Under the pieces are notes generated by a model. The model was not told where the DNA came from and did no database searches. It saw only the letters and a program-made list of their open reading frames with translations. Of a stretch of 64,000 nucleotides of DNA, positions 35,665-45,599 are shown piece by piece; the stretch's first letter is position 1, and every line of letters begins with the position of its first letter. The DNA is from Candidatus Kryptonium thompsonii. Its GTDB lineage: Bacteria; Bacteroidota; Ignavibacteria; Kryptoniales; Kryptoniaceae. The stretch covers positions 248,001 through 312,000 of the forward strand of contig LDXX01000003.1 of assembly GCA_001442925.1 (NCBI GenBank), in the 5' to 3' direction. The position numbers and the translations under genes were made by a program.

Positions 35665-38600
35665 GAAAATTATTTAAAAAGTTTTTGAAGTTAGCTTTCT
35701 ATTCATTCTCTTTTTTCCTTATAGTTGTCTCGATAATTTTGATCATTTCGCAGACCGAGAAATTTAGGCTTTTCCTACACGATAAAGTTGAAGCTGAATT
35801 AAGAAAAACTCTTGGTGAAGAAATTTATCTTGGGAAGTTTTATGGCAATATATTCACAGGATTTGGGGTTGATGGATTTTATGTTGGGTTTGAGGGCAAA
35901 ACTTTTGTTAAGGCATTAAGCGTTGAGTTAAAGTATAATCCGATGGGTTTGATAAAGGGGGGATATTCTTTTCGTGAAATAATTCTTTACAAACCTGAGG
36001 TTTATCTGATAAGGGGAAAAGATGGAAAATGGAATTTCGAGAGGATTTTGAAACCGAGGGAGAAAAGAGAAGAGACGAAATTTTTCTTTTCGTGCGATAG
36101 GCTTGTGATTGATGACGGTAAATTTGTCTTGGTTGATTCTTTAAGTCGGGGGAAAAGCAAGCTTGCAGATAGTTTGAATTGCATCGATTATCATAATTTT
36201 ATCGTCCACGACATCAATGCTGTTTTCAGCGGAAGTTATTCTTCCGATAGAATTAATTTGAGGAAGATAAAGTTATCTTTTGTGGTCGATGATGATAAAT
36301 TTAATGCGCAGATAGATGGGAAAATTTATGCTGATAAACATAAATTTGAAGCTGATGATTTTGAGATCATAACGGGCGGTAGCAAGGTTAAATTTAGCTT
36401 TTCGGCTGAGACGAGAGATAACATATTCAGACTGAACAGGGACAATGTTGAAGGGGTTTATGTGAATGTTTCACTTTTTGCTGATAGTTTTAGCTTTGGT
36501 GAATTGACACGGTTTATCCCGCATGTATATTTTCTCTCTGGTTCGCCCATGATTAAGGTTGAGGCTGAAGGAACCTTGAAAAATTTGAAGGTTAGAAGGA
36601 TAGAGGCTAAAGTTTATAACTCTGATATTTATGTCAGCGGGGAACTTAAAAACATATTAAGGTTTTCGGATTTTTTGATCGATGCGTATATCAATTCAAA
36701 AATTAACATTTCTGACATAAGCAAGTTTATATCGCTTGTTAAACTTCCGAAGTTTGGAGTAGATCAAGTTGAAGTTGAGGGGCGATATCGTGGACATCCA
36801 CTTAAATTTGCTTCGGATGTCAATTTAAAGTATGTAAATGCCGTAATAGGTTTGGGTGGGACGCTTGATCTAAAGGATGGTTTTGTGTATGATTTAAAGT
36901 TTAATGTCTCAGGGTTAAATCCATCTGATGTTTTGAATCGGGGGGATTTGAGCGGTTCGATTAGTTTTTCGGGTATTTTAAAGGGGAAAGGAGTTAGGTT
37001 TGAAACGATGGAAGCGAGGTCAAACATTGATTTTGAAGAATCTGTTGTAAGCAAGGTTTTAATTCCGAAGTCAAATTTTTGGCTTGAAGTTAAGGGTGGA
37101 GAACTTAACGGTAGCTTTGTTTCGCTTACCGAAGGATTGAGGGGAGTTATTGATTTAAATTTGAAAAAAACAGGGGAAGAAAAGTTTCTGTTAAGTTTAA
37201 GTGGTTCTTTAACGGATCTTGATCTTTCACAAGTTAGAATTGATAAACCGCATTTTCTTAAAAGTCATATTTCAGGCGATTTTAACGCAAGGTTTAGCTT
37301 TGGGGAAGTTAGCGCAATGGAATTATTTGCTCAGTTGAATCCGTCTATTTTTGGGAATTACAAGATAAGTCGTTTGAGATTGAATGCGCATTATTCTGGA
37401 AATCGCGAAGAGAAAAGTCTCATCGTTCAATCCAATATGTTTGATTTAAACCTTGATGGTAAATTTAATTTTGCTGATCTTGGAAACTCGCTTACGCGTA
37501 TGTTCGGGGTTGTAAGTCAAGATGTTTATGATAAGTTGAACTTTTCTGAAGGCAAAGGGGTTGATTTTTCCGTGATTAAAAATCCTGTTTATCTTGAGTA
37601 TAGGATAAAATTTAAGAACTTAACACCAATTTCACTTTTTTCACTCGGTCGTCTCTTTCAGGCAACTGGAAGTTTAAATGGGGTTTTCCTTGCTGATTCG
37701 CAAGGATTTTATTTTTACAGTAGTTCAGAATTAAAACAGATGAGATATATAAACTATGAAAAAGGCAGAGTTGACACATTTAAGAGCGATAGGTTTAAAG
37801 GGGAGATCGAACTAAGTTATAAGGATCAGTTGAGGTTTAAACTACGGAGTGAATTGAGCGATTTTACTTCGGATGGTTTCAAGATTGATAAGGTTGGATT
37901 GAGTCTCAATTACGATGAACCAGAGCTATATGCTGAAATTTTTGCGAGTGGGGAGAAGTGGGATTTCGAAGCTGTTTCAATCGCGCAGTTCAGTCGCGAG
38001 GTGAATAGGTTAATTTTAAAAGAGTTTAATGGGAGAGTTTATGGTAATAAAATTTCAATTGCTGATGAGATAGAAATTTTTCAAAGCAAAAGCGGAGTTG
38101 TGATTAATCCATCTTCTTTTGTTTTCAATGATCAAAAAATTTACATTGGTGGGTTTATTGATAAGCAAACTCAGCAGTTGCGCATGTGGGGTGAAAATTT
38201 GGAACTTGATAGACTTATAAAAGGAAAATTTTTTTCTGGCAAGGTTGAATTTTCATTCTTTATCTATGGAGCTCATGATAAACCCAATTCAAATATTGAA
38301 ATTTTCGTGAAAGATCTCAGATACAAAAATGCGGATCTCGGAGTGCTTGAATGTTTTGGGAAGATTGAAGATGACCTTGTAAAGTTGAATATATCACTTA
38401 TAGTAAGCGCAGGTGAGGTGAATTATAACGCGATGGATGTTGTTCTTTCTTCTCCAGCGTGGTTTAATCCAACCGTAAGATCAAAATACCGTGAGCCATA
38501 TGTCGCGGGCAAGGTAAAGCTCTTTAGGTTTCCGATCGCTGTGCTGGAGCCACTTTTGGAGGGGATTTCAGATTTGAAAGGTGATATAACGGCTGAGATT

Positions 38601-40043
38601 GATTTAGGTGGAACCTTTGATAAGCCGAGTTTTAAGGGCAACTTTTCACTTCAAAATTGTATTTTCAAATTTGATCCAAACGGAAAGTATTATCTTGTTT
38701 ACGGCGTGGGCAAGATTGATTCAAATGCCATCTATGTTGAGGATTTGAATTTATGGAACAATCCTGATGATTATAGTGGTGGAGAGGTCAGGGTTAATGG
38801 TAAGATTTATTTTGGTGGTGGATATTCAATATCAAAGGGAGATTTTAACATCACTGGCAAATTGCTTGTTATGGATAAAGAGGGTTTTGGAACCACGGGA
38901 CTTTATGGGCGCGTGATTGCTCAGACTGGTGAAAATGGGTTAAGTTTAAAAATTGACACTACTGGATTTTATCTCAATGGTGAAATTTTCCTTTCAGATG
39001 TTGATGTTAATTATTTCCCGAAGCAATCTATCAGCGCTCGTCAAGGAACTGGATTTGAATATGTCTATGTTAGCCCAGTTGATACTGTAAAAGAAGAAAG
39101 CACCGCTGAGGAACTTGTGCATTTGAACCTTCCTGTTAAAGTGAACGAGATTCAAAACGAAGGTGTAAAAAAGCAAAGTATTTTTTCGAAGTTCAATTAT
39201 GACTTAAAAATCTACACTTTAAATAACGCAAAAATTAACATTCTTCTTAATACTCAAACTGGGGAAGAATTTTTCGCTGAGTTTTCTGGGAACCTAAACC
39301 TTAGAAGTTACTCTGGCTTGATGGTTGCACACGGTGTGGTTGATGTACTTGACAGGTCTTACTATAACTTTTTCAAACGATTTAATGCAAAAGGTAAGAT
39401 AAAATTTGTTGAGGACCTTAAAAATCCGGAACTTGATATAACAGCAACATATACGGGAACTCATACAGTTTTAACGGATACTTTGAGTTCTGGGAAAGTT
39501 GAGAATGTTTTGATTGAACTTCTCATAAGCGGGACGTTGTCAAAACCAGTCGTTAAAATACAGATGTATATTGATGGTGAGGATTATCAGAAGGTTTATC
39601 CGCATGGTGAGGTGGAATCTGATGCAATTTCATTCCTTGTAACTGGAAGATTCAAAGATGAACTTAGCAGAAGTGAGGCTAGTTTGTTTACTGAAAATCT
39701 TTGGTCGTCAACGGGTGCTGGACTTTTGAGCGGTGTGGTTTCAGGGGTTGTGACGGATGTTTTAAGGGATGTGCTTGGTGGAGTTGTGACGGCTGCGGAA
39801 TTTGGTTATTATTCTGGATTTAAAGGTTTGAGGATAACAGGAAATATAGGTGGGGCTGTAGTTCAGATTGGTGGAGATATTTTTACCGACATCTCAAAAT
39901 CGGTCGTCATCGTTCAATATCCATTATTTAAAAAGTTTCTCGGAGGAAACTTAACAATTGAATATCAGAGAAAACCGGTTCAATTTTATCAGGAAAAAGA
40001 AATTTTAAACAAATTGGGGCTCTATTATAGGATAAGGCTATGA
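35661..40043 (+). CDS. TamB-like translocation/lipid transport protein
   Basis: The 1460-residue product has an N-terminal membrane anchor (about 13-31), an AsmA-like region (LRKTLGEEIYLGKFYGNIFTG and KALSVELKYNPMGLIKGGY, then YKPEVYLIRGKDGKWNFE), about 1000 residues of repetitive beta-strands, and a C-terminal TamB domain (LDITATYTGTHTVL, VLIELLISGTLSKPVVKI, SDAISFLVTGRFKDE, LTIEYQRKP). Such proteins form a long groove across the periplasm that moves phospholipids or assists outer-membrane protein assembly. No TamA/BamA gene is adjacent. It overlaps both rfaE2 and rnr by four bases. Confidence 0.87.
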   Translation: MRKLFKKFLKLAFYSFSFFLIVVSIILIISQTEKFRLFLHDKVEAELRKTLGEEIYLGKFYGNIFTGFGVDGFYVGFEGKTFVKALSVELKYNPMGLIKGGYSFREIILYKPEVYLIRGKDGKWNFERILKPREKREETKFFFSCDRLVIDDGKFVLVDSLSRGKSKLADSLNCIDYHNFIVHDINAVFSGSYSSDRINLRKIKLSFVVDDDKFNAQIDGKIYADKHKFEADDFEIITGGSKVKFSFSAETRDNIFRLNRDNVEGVYVNVSLFADSFSFGELTRFIPHVYFLSGSPMIKVEAEGTLKNLKVRRIEAKVYNSDIYVSGELKNILRFSDFLIDAYINSKINISDISKFISLVKLPKFGVDQVEVEGRYRGHPLKFASDVNLKYVNAVIGLGGTLDLKDGFVYDLKFNVSGLNPSDVLNRGDLSGSISFSGILKGKGVRFETMEARSNIDFEESVVSKVLIPKSNFWLEVKGGELNGSFVSLTEGLRGVIDLNLKKTGEEKFLLSLSGSLTDLDLSQVRIDKPHFLKSHISGDFNARFSFGEVSAMELFAQLNPSIFGNYKISRLRLNAHYSGNREEKSLIVQSNMFDLNLDGKFNFADLGNSLTRMFGVVSQDVYDKLNFSEGKGVDFSVIKNPVYLEYRIKFKNLTPISLFSLGRLFQATGSLNGVFLADSQGFYFYSSSELKQMRYINYEKGRVDTFKSDRFKGEIELSYKDQLRFKLRSELSDFTSDGFKIDKVGLSLNYDEPELYAEIFASGEKWDFEAVSIAQFSREVNRLILKEFNGRVYGNKISIADEIEIFQSKSGVVINPSSFVFNDQKIYIGGFIDKQTQQLRMWGENLELDRLIKGKFFSGKVEFSFFIYGAHDKPNSNIEIFVKDLRYKNADLGVLECFGKIEDDLVKLNISLIVSAGEVNYNAMDVVLSSPAWFNPTVRSKYREPYVAGKVKLFRFPIAVLEPLLEGISDLKGDITAEIDLGGTFDKPSFKGNFSLQNCIFKFDPNGKYYLVYGVGKIDSNAIYVEDLNLWNNPDDYSGGEVRVNGKIYFGGGYSISKGDFNITGKLLVMDKEGFGTTGLYGRVIAQTGENGLSLKIDTTGFYLNGEIFLSDVDVNYFPKQSISARQGTGFEYVYVSPVDTVKEESTAEELVHLNLPVKVNEIQNEGVKKQSIFSKFNYDLKIYTLNNAKINILLNTQTGEEFFAEFSGNLNLRSYSGLMVAHGVVDVLDRSYYNFFKRFNAKGKIKFVEDLKNPELDITATYTGTHTVLTDTLSSGKVENVLIELLISGTLSKPVVKIQMYIDGEDYQKVYPHGEVESDAISFLVTGRFKDELSRSEASLFTENLWSSTGAGLLSGVVSGVVTDVLRDVLGGVVTAAEFGYYSGFKGLRITGNIGGAVVQIGGDIFTDISKSVVIVQYPLFKKFLGGNLTIEYQRKPVQFYQEKEILNKLGLYYRIRL

Positions 40044-42196
40044 AAGAAGAGGTAGAAATTTCAAAGATCAAAGAGAGGATCTTAAAATTTTTAAAGAAAA
40101 GATCCAAACGGTCGTTTCGTTTAAAAGAAATAGCTAGGAAACTTGGTTTGATGGAGGAGTATGAAATGGATGTTATTAGGCGAGTTTTAATGGAGATGGT
40201 CGAGCGTGGCGAGGTCATTAAGCTTCCAAGAAATAAATACAAATTTAAACCGAATCCCAAAATTCTTGTTGGGCGATTGACCGTGAATCCGAACGGTTAT
40301 GGATTTGTGGAGGTGGAAAATGAAGACAGCCAGATAAAAGAAATTTTTATTCCCCCTAGGTTTATCCATACTGCGATTGATGGAGATAAAGTTGCTGTTT
40401 CAATTGTGGGGAAAGGGAAGGGTGAACTTGCAGAAGGCGAGATAGTTGATATAATTGAGCGTGGGAGAAAGATTATAACAGGGGTTCTTTCAAAAAGAAA
40501 GGGAATTTATTTTGTCGTTCCGGATGACAAACGCTTGATCCATGATTTTTATATCGATGAGAAAAATGTGAAAAAATTTAATGCACGACCTGGTGATAAA
40601 GTTGCAATTGAGCTTGTTGATTGGATAGATGAAAGGTTCGCTCCTGAAGGTAGGATAGTTGAAGTGCTTGGCCAAGCTGGGGAAAACGATGCGGAGATTT
40701 TGGCGATCGCAAGAAGTTATAATTTCCCAACGCGATTTCCCGATGAGGTTCTTGAAGAAGCAGAGGAGATTCCGGACGAAATCCCAAGTTCGGAATATGC
40801 AAAGAGACTTGATCTTAGAAATTTAATTTGTTTCACGATTGACCCCGAGGATGCGAAAGATTTTGACGATGCCGTTTCGCTTGAGATTTTACCAGATGGA
40901 AAATATAAGCTTGGTGTTCATATTGCGGATGTTAGTTATTATGTTAAGGAGGGAAGCGAGATCGATCTTGAAGCGCTGAAGCGTGGAACGAGCGTTTATT
41001 TGGTTGATAGGGTGATACCGATGTTGCCCGAGAAGTTGTCAAACAATGTTTGCAGCTTAAATCCAAATGTCGATCGCCTTGCTTATTCTGTCTTTATGAT
41101 TGTCAATTCAAAGGGAGTTGTTGAAAAATATTCTTTTCATAAAAGCATTATAAGAAGTAAGCGAAGGTTCACTTATGAAGAGGTCCAGAAGATAATTGAG
41201 ACTGGTGAAGGTGATTACGCTGATATAATTTTAGAAATGCATAAGTTGAGCAAAATTTTGTTAAAGAAGCGACTTCGTGAGGGGAGTCTCGATTTTGAAA
41301 CACCCGAGGTTAAATTTAAACTCGATGAAGATGGAAAACCGATCGAAATAATAAAAAAGGTTCGACTTGATAGCCACAGGTTGATAGAGGAGTTTATGCT
41401 GCTTGCGAATCAGACGGTAGCGAAGCATATCGGAAAGATGAGCAAGAAAAATCGCGAATATCCGTTTATTTATAGAGTTCATGATTTGCCCGACCCAGCG
41501 AAGTTGAAAAGCCTTGCGGAGTTTGTGAGGAAACTTGGGTTTAAGTTCGAGGTTGATTCAAAGCCCCTTTCAAAATCAATTCAAAAATTGCTCGCGCAAG
41601 TTAAAGATACGGAGTATGAATATCTTGTGAATGACATCGCGATAAGGTCAATGGCAAAGGCAATTTATTCTGAAAAAAACATCGGACATTTCGGGCTCGG
41701 TTTTAAGTATTATACTCATTTTACTTCTCCGATAAGAAGATATCCTGATCTTGTCGTTCATCGTCTTCTTTATGAGTATACAGAAAAAGGTGTGGATGAT
41801 AAAAGATTAAGGGAGATCGCGCAGAAACTTCCACAGATTTGCAAACATTCATCGGAGATGGAGATAAGAGCAATGGAGGTGGAGAGGGAATCGATCAAAT
41901 TGAAGCAAGTTGAATATATGAAGGACCATATCGGTAAAGTATTTGATGGCATAATCTCTGGGGTTGTTGAATTCGGTTTATTCGTGGAGATACAAGATAT
42001 ACTCGTTGAGGGGCTTGTTAAAGTTAGAGACTTAACGGATGATTATTACATTTACGATGAAAATCAGTATGCATTGATAGGTAAATATACGAAAAAAGTA
42101 TATAGGCTTGGGGATAAGGTTAAGGTTAGAGTTGTAAGGGTTGATGAAAGTTCAAGGGAAATTGATTTTGTTCTTATTGGGAAAATATCCAGATAA
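40040..42196 (+). CDS. rnr: Ribonuclease R
   Basis: This 3'-5' exoribonuclease degrades structured RNA. The 718-residue product has an N-terminal winged helix (SFRLKEIARKLGLMEEYEMD), cold-shock domains (PNGYGFVEVENEDSQIKEIFIPP), the RNB catalytic domain with its acidic cluster in ICFTIDPEDAKDFDDAVSLE, the HFTSPIRRYPDLVVHRLL motif, and a C-terminal S1 domain (GKVFDGIISGVVEFGLFVEI). It lacks the long basic tail of E. coli RNase R. The four-base overlap with the TamB-like gene suggests one transcript. Confidence 0.95.
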   Translation: MKEEVEISKIKERILKFLKKRSKRSFRLKEIARKLGLMEEYEMDVIRRVLMEMVERGEVIKLPRNKYKFKPNPKILVGRLTVNPNGYGFVEVENEDSQIKEIFIPPRFIHTAIDGDKVAVSIVGKGKGELAEGEIVDIIERGRKIITGVLSKRKGIYFVVPDDKRLIHDFYIDEKNVKKFNARPGDKVAIELVDWIDERFAPEGRIVEVLGQAGENDAEILAIARSYNFPTRFPDEVLEEAEEIPDEIPSSEYAKRLDLRNLICFTIDPEDAKDFDDAVSLEILPDGKYKLGVHIADVSYYVKEGSEIDLEALKRGTSVYLVDRVIPMLPEKLSNNVCSLNPNVDRLAYSVFMIVNSKGVVEKYSFHKSIIRSKRRFTYEEVQKIIETGEGDYADIILEMHKLSKILLKKRLREGSLDFETPEVKFKLDEDGKPIEIIKKVRLDSHRLIEEFMLLANQTVAKHIGKMSKKNREYPFIYRVHDLPDPAKLKSLAEFVRKLGFKFEVDSKPLSKSIQKLLAQVKDTEYEYLVNDIAIRSMAKAIYSEKNIGHFGLGFKYYTHFTSPIRRYPDLVVHRLLYEYTEKGVDDKRLREIAQKLPQICKHSSEMEIRAMEVERESIKLKQVEYMKDHIGKVFDGIISGVVEFGLFVEIQDILVEGLVKVRDLTDDYYIYDENQYALIGKYTKKVYRLGDKVKVRVVRVDESSREIDFVLIGKISR

Positions 42197-42202
42197 ATTT
42201 TA

Positions 42203-42961
42203 ATGTCTAAGATTTACATCGGGACATCAGGTTATTACTATAGGCATTGGATCGGGCGTTTTTATCCGGAGAAATTACATCGGGGAAAGTGGCTCGAATA
42301 TTATTCAAAAGTTTTTAATACTGTTGAGCTTAACACAACATTTTACCATCTGCCAAGGGCTAAAACGATTGAGGGATGGATAAAAAATACAAGTGTTAAC
42401 TTTTTGTTTTCCGTTAAAGTTCATCAAAGCATAACTCATATCAAGAGGTTGAAAGATGTGAGAAGTGATTTTTACGGATTTATGAAAGTGATAAAGCCAT
42501 TGAGAGTTTACAATCGAATTGGTTGCATACTTCATCAATTTCCACCGACGCTTGAATATGATCCTTCACTCTTAAAAGAGTACATTGATCTGCTTCCCAA
42601 GGGATACAGACATGTTTTTGAGTTTAGAAATCCTGTATTTTTTAATGATACCATTTTTATGATTCTAAAGGAAAATAAAATTGCCCTTTGCATTTCACAT
42701 ATGAGAGGAGTTCTCGCTCCACCTATTGCAACAGCTGATTTCGTTTATTTAAGGTTTCATGGTCCTAAGGAAAGATATAGGTCGGTTTACAGTCAAGAGC
42801 AGATAGAAGAGTTTGCGAGATTAATATGGAATTTTTTGTTGGAAGATAAAGTTGTTTTTGCTTATTTTAATAACGATTTCAACGCATATGCTATTGAAAA
42901 CGCTATAGCTTTAAGAGAAAGCGTTTCAAAACTTATCAATACAAAACAAAATCAAGGTTAA
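42203..42961 (+). CDS. DUF72 family protein (YecE-like)
   Basis: The 252-residue product has the family pattern from its first residues: IYIGTSGYYYRHWIGRFYP, FNTVELNTTFYHLPRAKTIEGW, FLFSVKVHQSITH, LGCILHQFPP-type strand, YRHVFEFRNPVFF, FVYLRFHGP and VVFAYFNNDFNAYAIENA. The fold is a TIM-like barrel; a biochemical function is not established, with suggestions of nuclease or sugar-related activity. It starts six bases after rnr. Confidence 0.9.
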   Translation: MSKIYIGTSGYYYRHWIGRFYPEKLHRGKWLEYYSKVFNTVELNTTFYHLPRAKTIEGWIKNTSVNFLFSVKVHQSITHIKRLKDVRSDFYGFMKVIKPLRVYNRIGCILHQFPPTLEYDPSLLKEYIDLLPKGYRHVFEFRNPVFFNDTIFMILKENKIALCISHMRGVLAPPIATADFVYLRFHGPKERYRSVYSQEQIEEFARLIWNFLLEDKVVFAYFNNDFNAYAIENAIALRESVSKLINTKQNQG

Positions 42962-42964
42962 AAA

Positions 42965-44635
42965 ATGAGAACACTTAAAGTTATACTTTTAAGTTCGCTT
43001 ATAACTTTAATGGCTTTTTCTCAGATCACAGTTACAAATTTTCTCACGGATGATGCTAAGAGGGCTATGGATTACATCACGGAGGATTACATAAGGGCAA
43101 ATGTTCAGTTTTTAGCGCATGATTTGCTTGAAGGCAGAGGGACAGGTTCAAGAGGTGAGCTTCTGGCAGCGACATATATAGCGACACAGTTCAAACTTCT
43201 TGGACTTGAACCTGGTGGGGATAATGGTTCATATTTTCAAAAGGTTCCACTTTCAGGTGTGAGAACTTTCCCGGATAAAGAAATGGTTGTCAAAGGCAAA
43301 GGTAAAACGATAAAATTCAAATATTACGACGAATTTATTGCAGTTTCTGGTGTCAAAAAAGATTTTGTCTCAATAAAGGATGCCGAAGTTGTGTTCGTTG
43401 GCTATGGAATAGTTGCGCCGGAGCAGAATTGGGATGATTATAAGGGCGTTGATGTTTCTGGAAAGATATTGTTAATGTTAAATGACGATCCACCAGCAAC
43501 CCCTGAGGAGCCAAATCTTTTTGGTGGAAAGGCGAGGACTTATTATGGAAGGTGGACTTATAAATATGAAATTGCTGCAAAGAAGGGAGCTCTTGGTGCC
43601 ATAATAATTCATACAACTCCATCCGCTGGTTATGGCTGGAATGTTGTGCAGAGCTCATGGACAGGGGAAGAGTTTGATCTTGCGAATAACACTGATCCGA
43701 AAGTTTTACTTAAAGGTTGGCTTACTGAGGATGCCACAAGAAAGATGCTTGCCCTTGTGGGGCAAAATCTTGATGAGCTTGTGAAGATGGCACAAACTCG
43801 AAATTTTAAACCTATCGATCTTGGTTTAAAAATTTCATTGAATATGCGTGTAAAATTTAGAGAACTTGTTTCTCAAAATGTCATAGGTATTTTACGCGGT
43901 GGTGATGAGAAATTGAAAGATGAATACATTGTCATAACATCGCATCACGATCATCTTGGGATTGGCAAACCGATTAATGGTGATTCAATTTATAATGGAG
44001 CTCTTGATAATGCTTCGGGTGTGTCCGCTTTGCTTTCAATTGCCAAAGCATTTTCTGAGTTGAAGGTTAAACCGCGCAGATCTGTTATGTTCATAGCTTT
44101 GACAGCTGAGGAAGCGGGGCTTTTGGGATCGAAATATTTCGCTCAAAATCCAACCGTTCCGCTTGCCAAGTTCGTTGCAAACTTAAATGTTGATGGGATA
44201 AACATATGGGGAAGAACAAAGGATGTTGTTTTAATTGGGATGGAAAAGAGCACGCTTGGAGAAATAATAAGTGAGATTGCAAATAGATATCAAGGTAGGT
44301 ATGTAAAGCCAGATCAATTCCCAGAGCTTGGTATGTTTTACAGATCGGATCAATTTAATTTTGCAAAGGTAGGAATTCCAGCGATATACTTTGATAATGG
44401 TGTTGAATATATCGGAAAACCAGAAGATTATGGAAAAAAGGTTGTTGAGGAATATATTGCGAAACATTATCATCAGCCAAGCGATGAGTATAACGATTCG
44501 TGGGCTCTTGATGGTGCCGTTGAAGATGCAAAACTTGTCTTTATGACTGCTTATTATCTTGCTAATTCCGATGAAAAGCCAGAGTGGAAACCAGATAGTG
44601 AATTTAGATTGATAAGAGAACAAATGAAAAAATAA
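42965..44635 (+). CDS. Exported M28 family metallopeptidase
   Basis: The 556-residue product has a signal peptide (about 1-19, MAFSQ), a PA-like insertion (DAEVVFVGYGIVAPEQNWDDYKGVDVSGKIL) and a zinc aminopeptidase domain. Metal ligands are visible in order: His in TSHHDHLG, Asp in GALDNASG, the Glu pair in TAEEAG, Asp in LNVDGI, and His in KHYHQPSDEY. It therefore looks catalytically complete and should remove N-terminal residues from peptides in the periplasm or outside the cell. A strong terminator follows. Confidence 0.92.
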   Translation: MRTLKVILLSSLITLMAFSQITVTNFLTDDAKRAMDYITEDYIRANVQFLAHDLLEGRGTGSRGELLAATYIATQFKLLGLEPGGDNGSYFQKVPLSGVRTFPDKEMVVKGKGKTIKFKYYDEFIAVSGVKKDFVSIKDAEVVFVGYGIVAPEQNWDDYKGVDVSGKILLMLNDDPPATPEEPNLFGGKARTYYGRWTYKYEIAAKKGALGAIIIHTTPSAGYGWNVVQSSWTGEEFDLANNTDPKVLLKGWLTEDATRKMLALVGQNLDELVKMAQTRNFKPIDLGLKISLNMRVKFRELVSQNVIGILRGGDEKLKDEYIVITSHHDHLGIGKPINGDSIYNGALDNASGVSALLSIAKAFSELKVKPRRSVMFIALTAEEAGLLGSKYFAQNPTVPLAKFVANLNVDGINIWGRTKDVVLIGMEKSTLGEIISEIANRYQGRYVKPDQFPELGMFYRSDQFNFAKVGIPAIYFDNGVEYIGKPEDYGKKVVEEYIAKHYHQPSDEYNDSWALDGAVEDAKLVFMTAYYLANSDEKPEWKPDSEFRLIREQMKK

Positions 44636-44640
44636 AATTT

Positions 44641-44667
44641 AAAGGGACGCTTTTGCGTCCCTTTTGT
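44641..44667 (+). terminator. Rho-independent terminator after the M28 peptidase gene
   Basis: A ten-base perfect stem (AAAGGGACGC, loop TTTT, GCGTCCCTTT) ends in TTGTT. It closes the transcript that runs from the rfaE1 region. Confidence 0.88.
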
Positions 44668-44702
44668 TATTTGAAATATGTTAAACGAAATCGTGGTTGA
44701 GT

Positions 44703-45599
44703 GTGAAAAATTATATTGAGTATATTATTTTCAAGTTTTTTGTTTTCCTTACAAATCTTTTACCTTTCAAAGTTTCTCAAAGATTGGGGAAGGCTTTCGG
44801 GATCTTCGCATATTATTTTATTCCGTACAGAAAAAAAGTTGCCCTTGAAAACTTGCGGAAGGCGTTTCCAGAGAAAGATGAAAAAGTGCTTAAACAGATT
44901 TTAAAGATGACTTATGTTAATCTAGCTATAACATTTTTTGAATTTATGAGTTTTCCCAAGCTGAAAGCAGATGACCTCAAAAAAATAGCAAGGTTTGAAA
45001 ATTTAAATTATGTGTACGAAGGATTGAGCAAGGGTCGTGGTTTAATTTTAATGTCGGGACATTTCGGAAATTGGGAGTTAAACGCAGTTGTCACCAGTTT
45101 AGAAATTGGAAAACCTTTGAGCATTATTGTTAAAACTCAGCGAAATAGGCTTGTGGATAAAGAAATAAATAAATGGAGATGCTGGTTTGGTAATAAGGTC
45201 ATACCGATGGAAAGAGCATTTCGTGAGTCGCTGAAGATTTTATCTGAAGGAGGGATAATCGCACTTCTTGCGGATCAGAGCGCGCCGAAGGAGGGGCTTT
45301 ATGTTAATTTCTTGGGGAGACCAGCTTCAACATTTGCAGGTCCGGCACTTATGTCTCTAAGAACTGGTGCGCCGATTGTGATGGGTTTTGCTGTAAGGGA
45401 TAAAAATTACAATTATCGAATTATCTTTGAGAAGGTTGATTTTACACCATCTGGTAATGAAAGCGAGGATATTTTTAATCTTACACAAATTCATACATCA
45501 CTGCTTGAGAAATATGTTCACCTTTATCCCGATCACTGGCTTTGGTTTCATAGGCGATGGAAGCATACACCAACGCATAATTTAAGCCCAAAGCGATGA
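44703..45599 (+). CDS. Lipid A acyltransferase (LpxL/HtrB family)
   Basis: The enzyme adds a secondary acyl chain to Kdo-lipid A precursors at the inner membrane. The 298-residue product has an N-terminal TM helix, then YRKKVALENLRKAFPEK, the catalytic H-x4-E motif GHFGNWE (His120, Glu125), GIIALLADQSAPKEGLYVNFLG, the TGAPIVMGFA segment and the C-terminal HPDHWLWFHRRWK type motif. GTG at 44703 is preferred; an in-frame TTG lies at 44697. It overlaps the heptosyltransferase gene by four bases, consistent with an LPS operon. Confidence 0.9.
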   Translation: MKNYIEYIIFKFFVFLTNLLPFKVSQRLGKAFGIFAYYFIPYRKKVALENLRKAFPEKDEKVLKQILKMTYVNLAITFFEFMSFPKLKADDLKKIARFENLNYVYEGLSKGRGLILMSGHFGNWELNAVVTSLEIGKPLSIIVKTQRNRLVDKEINKWRCWFGNKVIPMERAFRESLKILSEGGIIALLADQSAPKEGLYVNFLGRPASTFAGPALMSLRTGAPIVMGFAVRDKNYNYRIIFEKVDFTPSGNESEDIFNLTQIHTSLLEKYVHLYPDHWLWFHRRWKHTPTHNLSPKR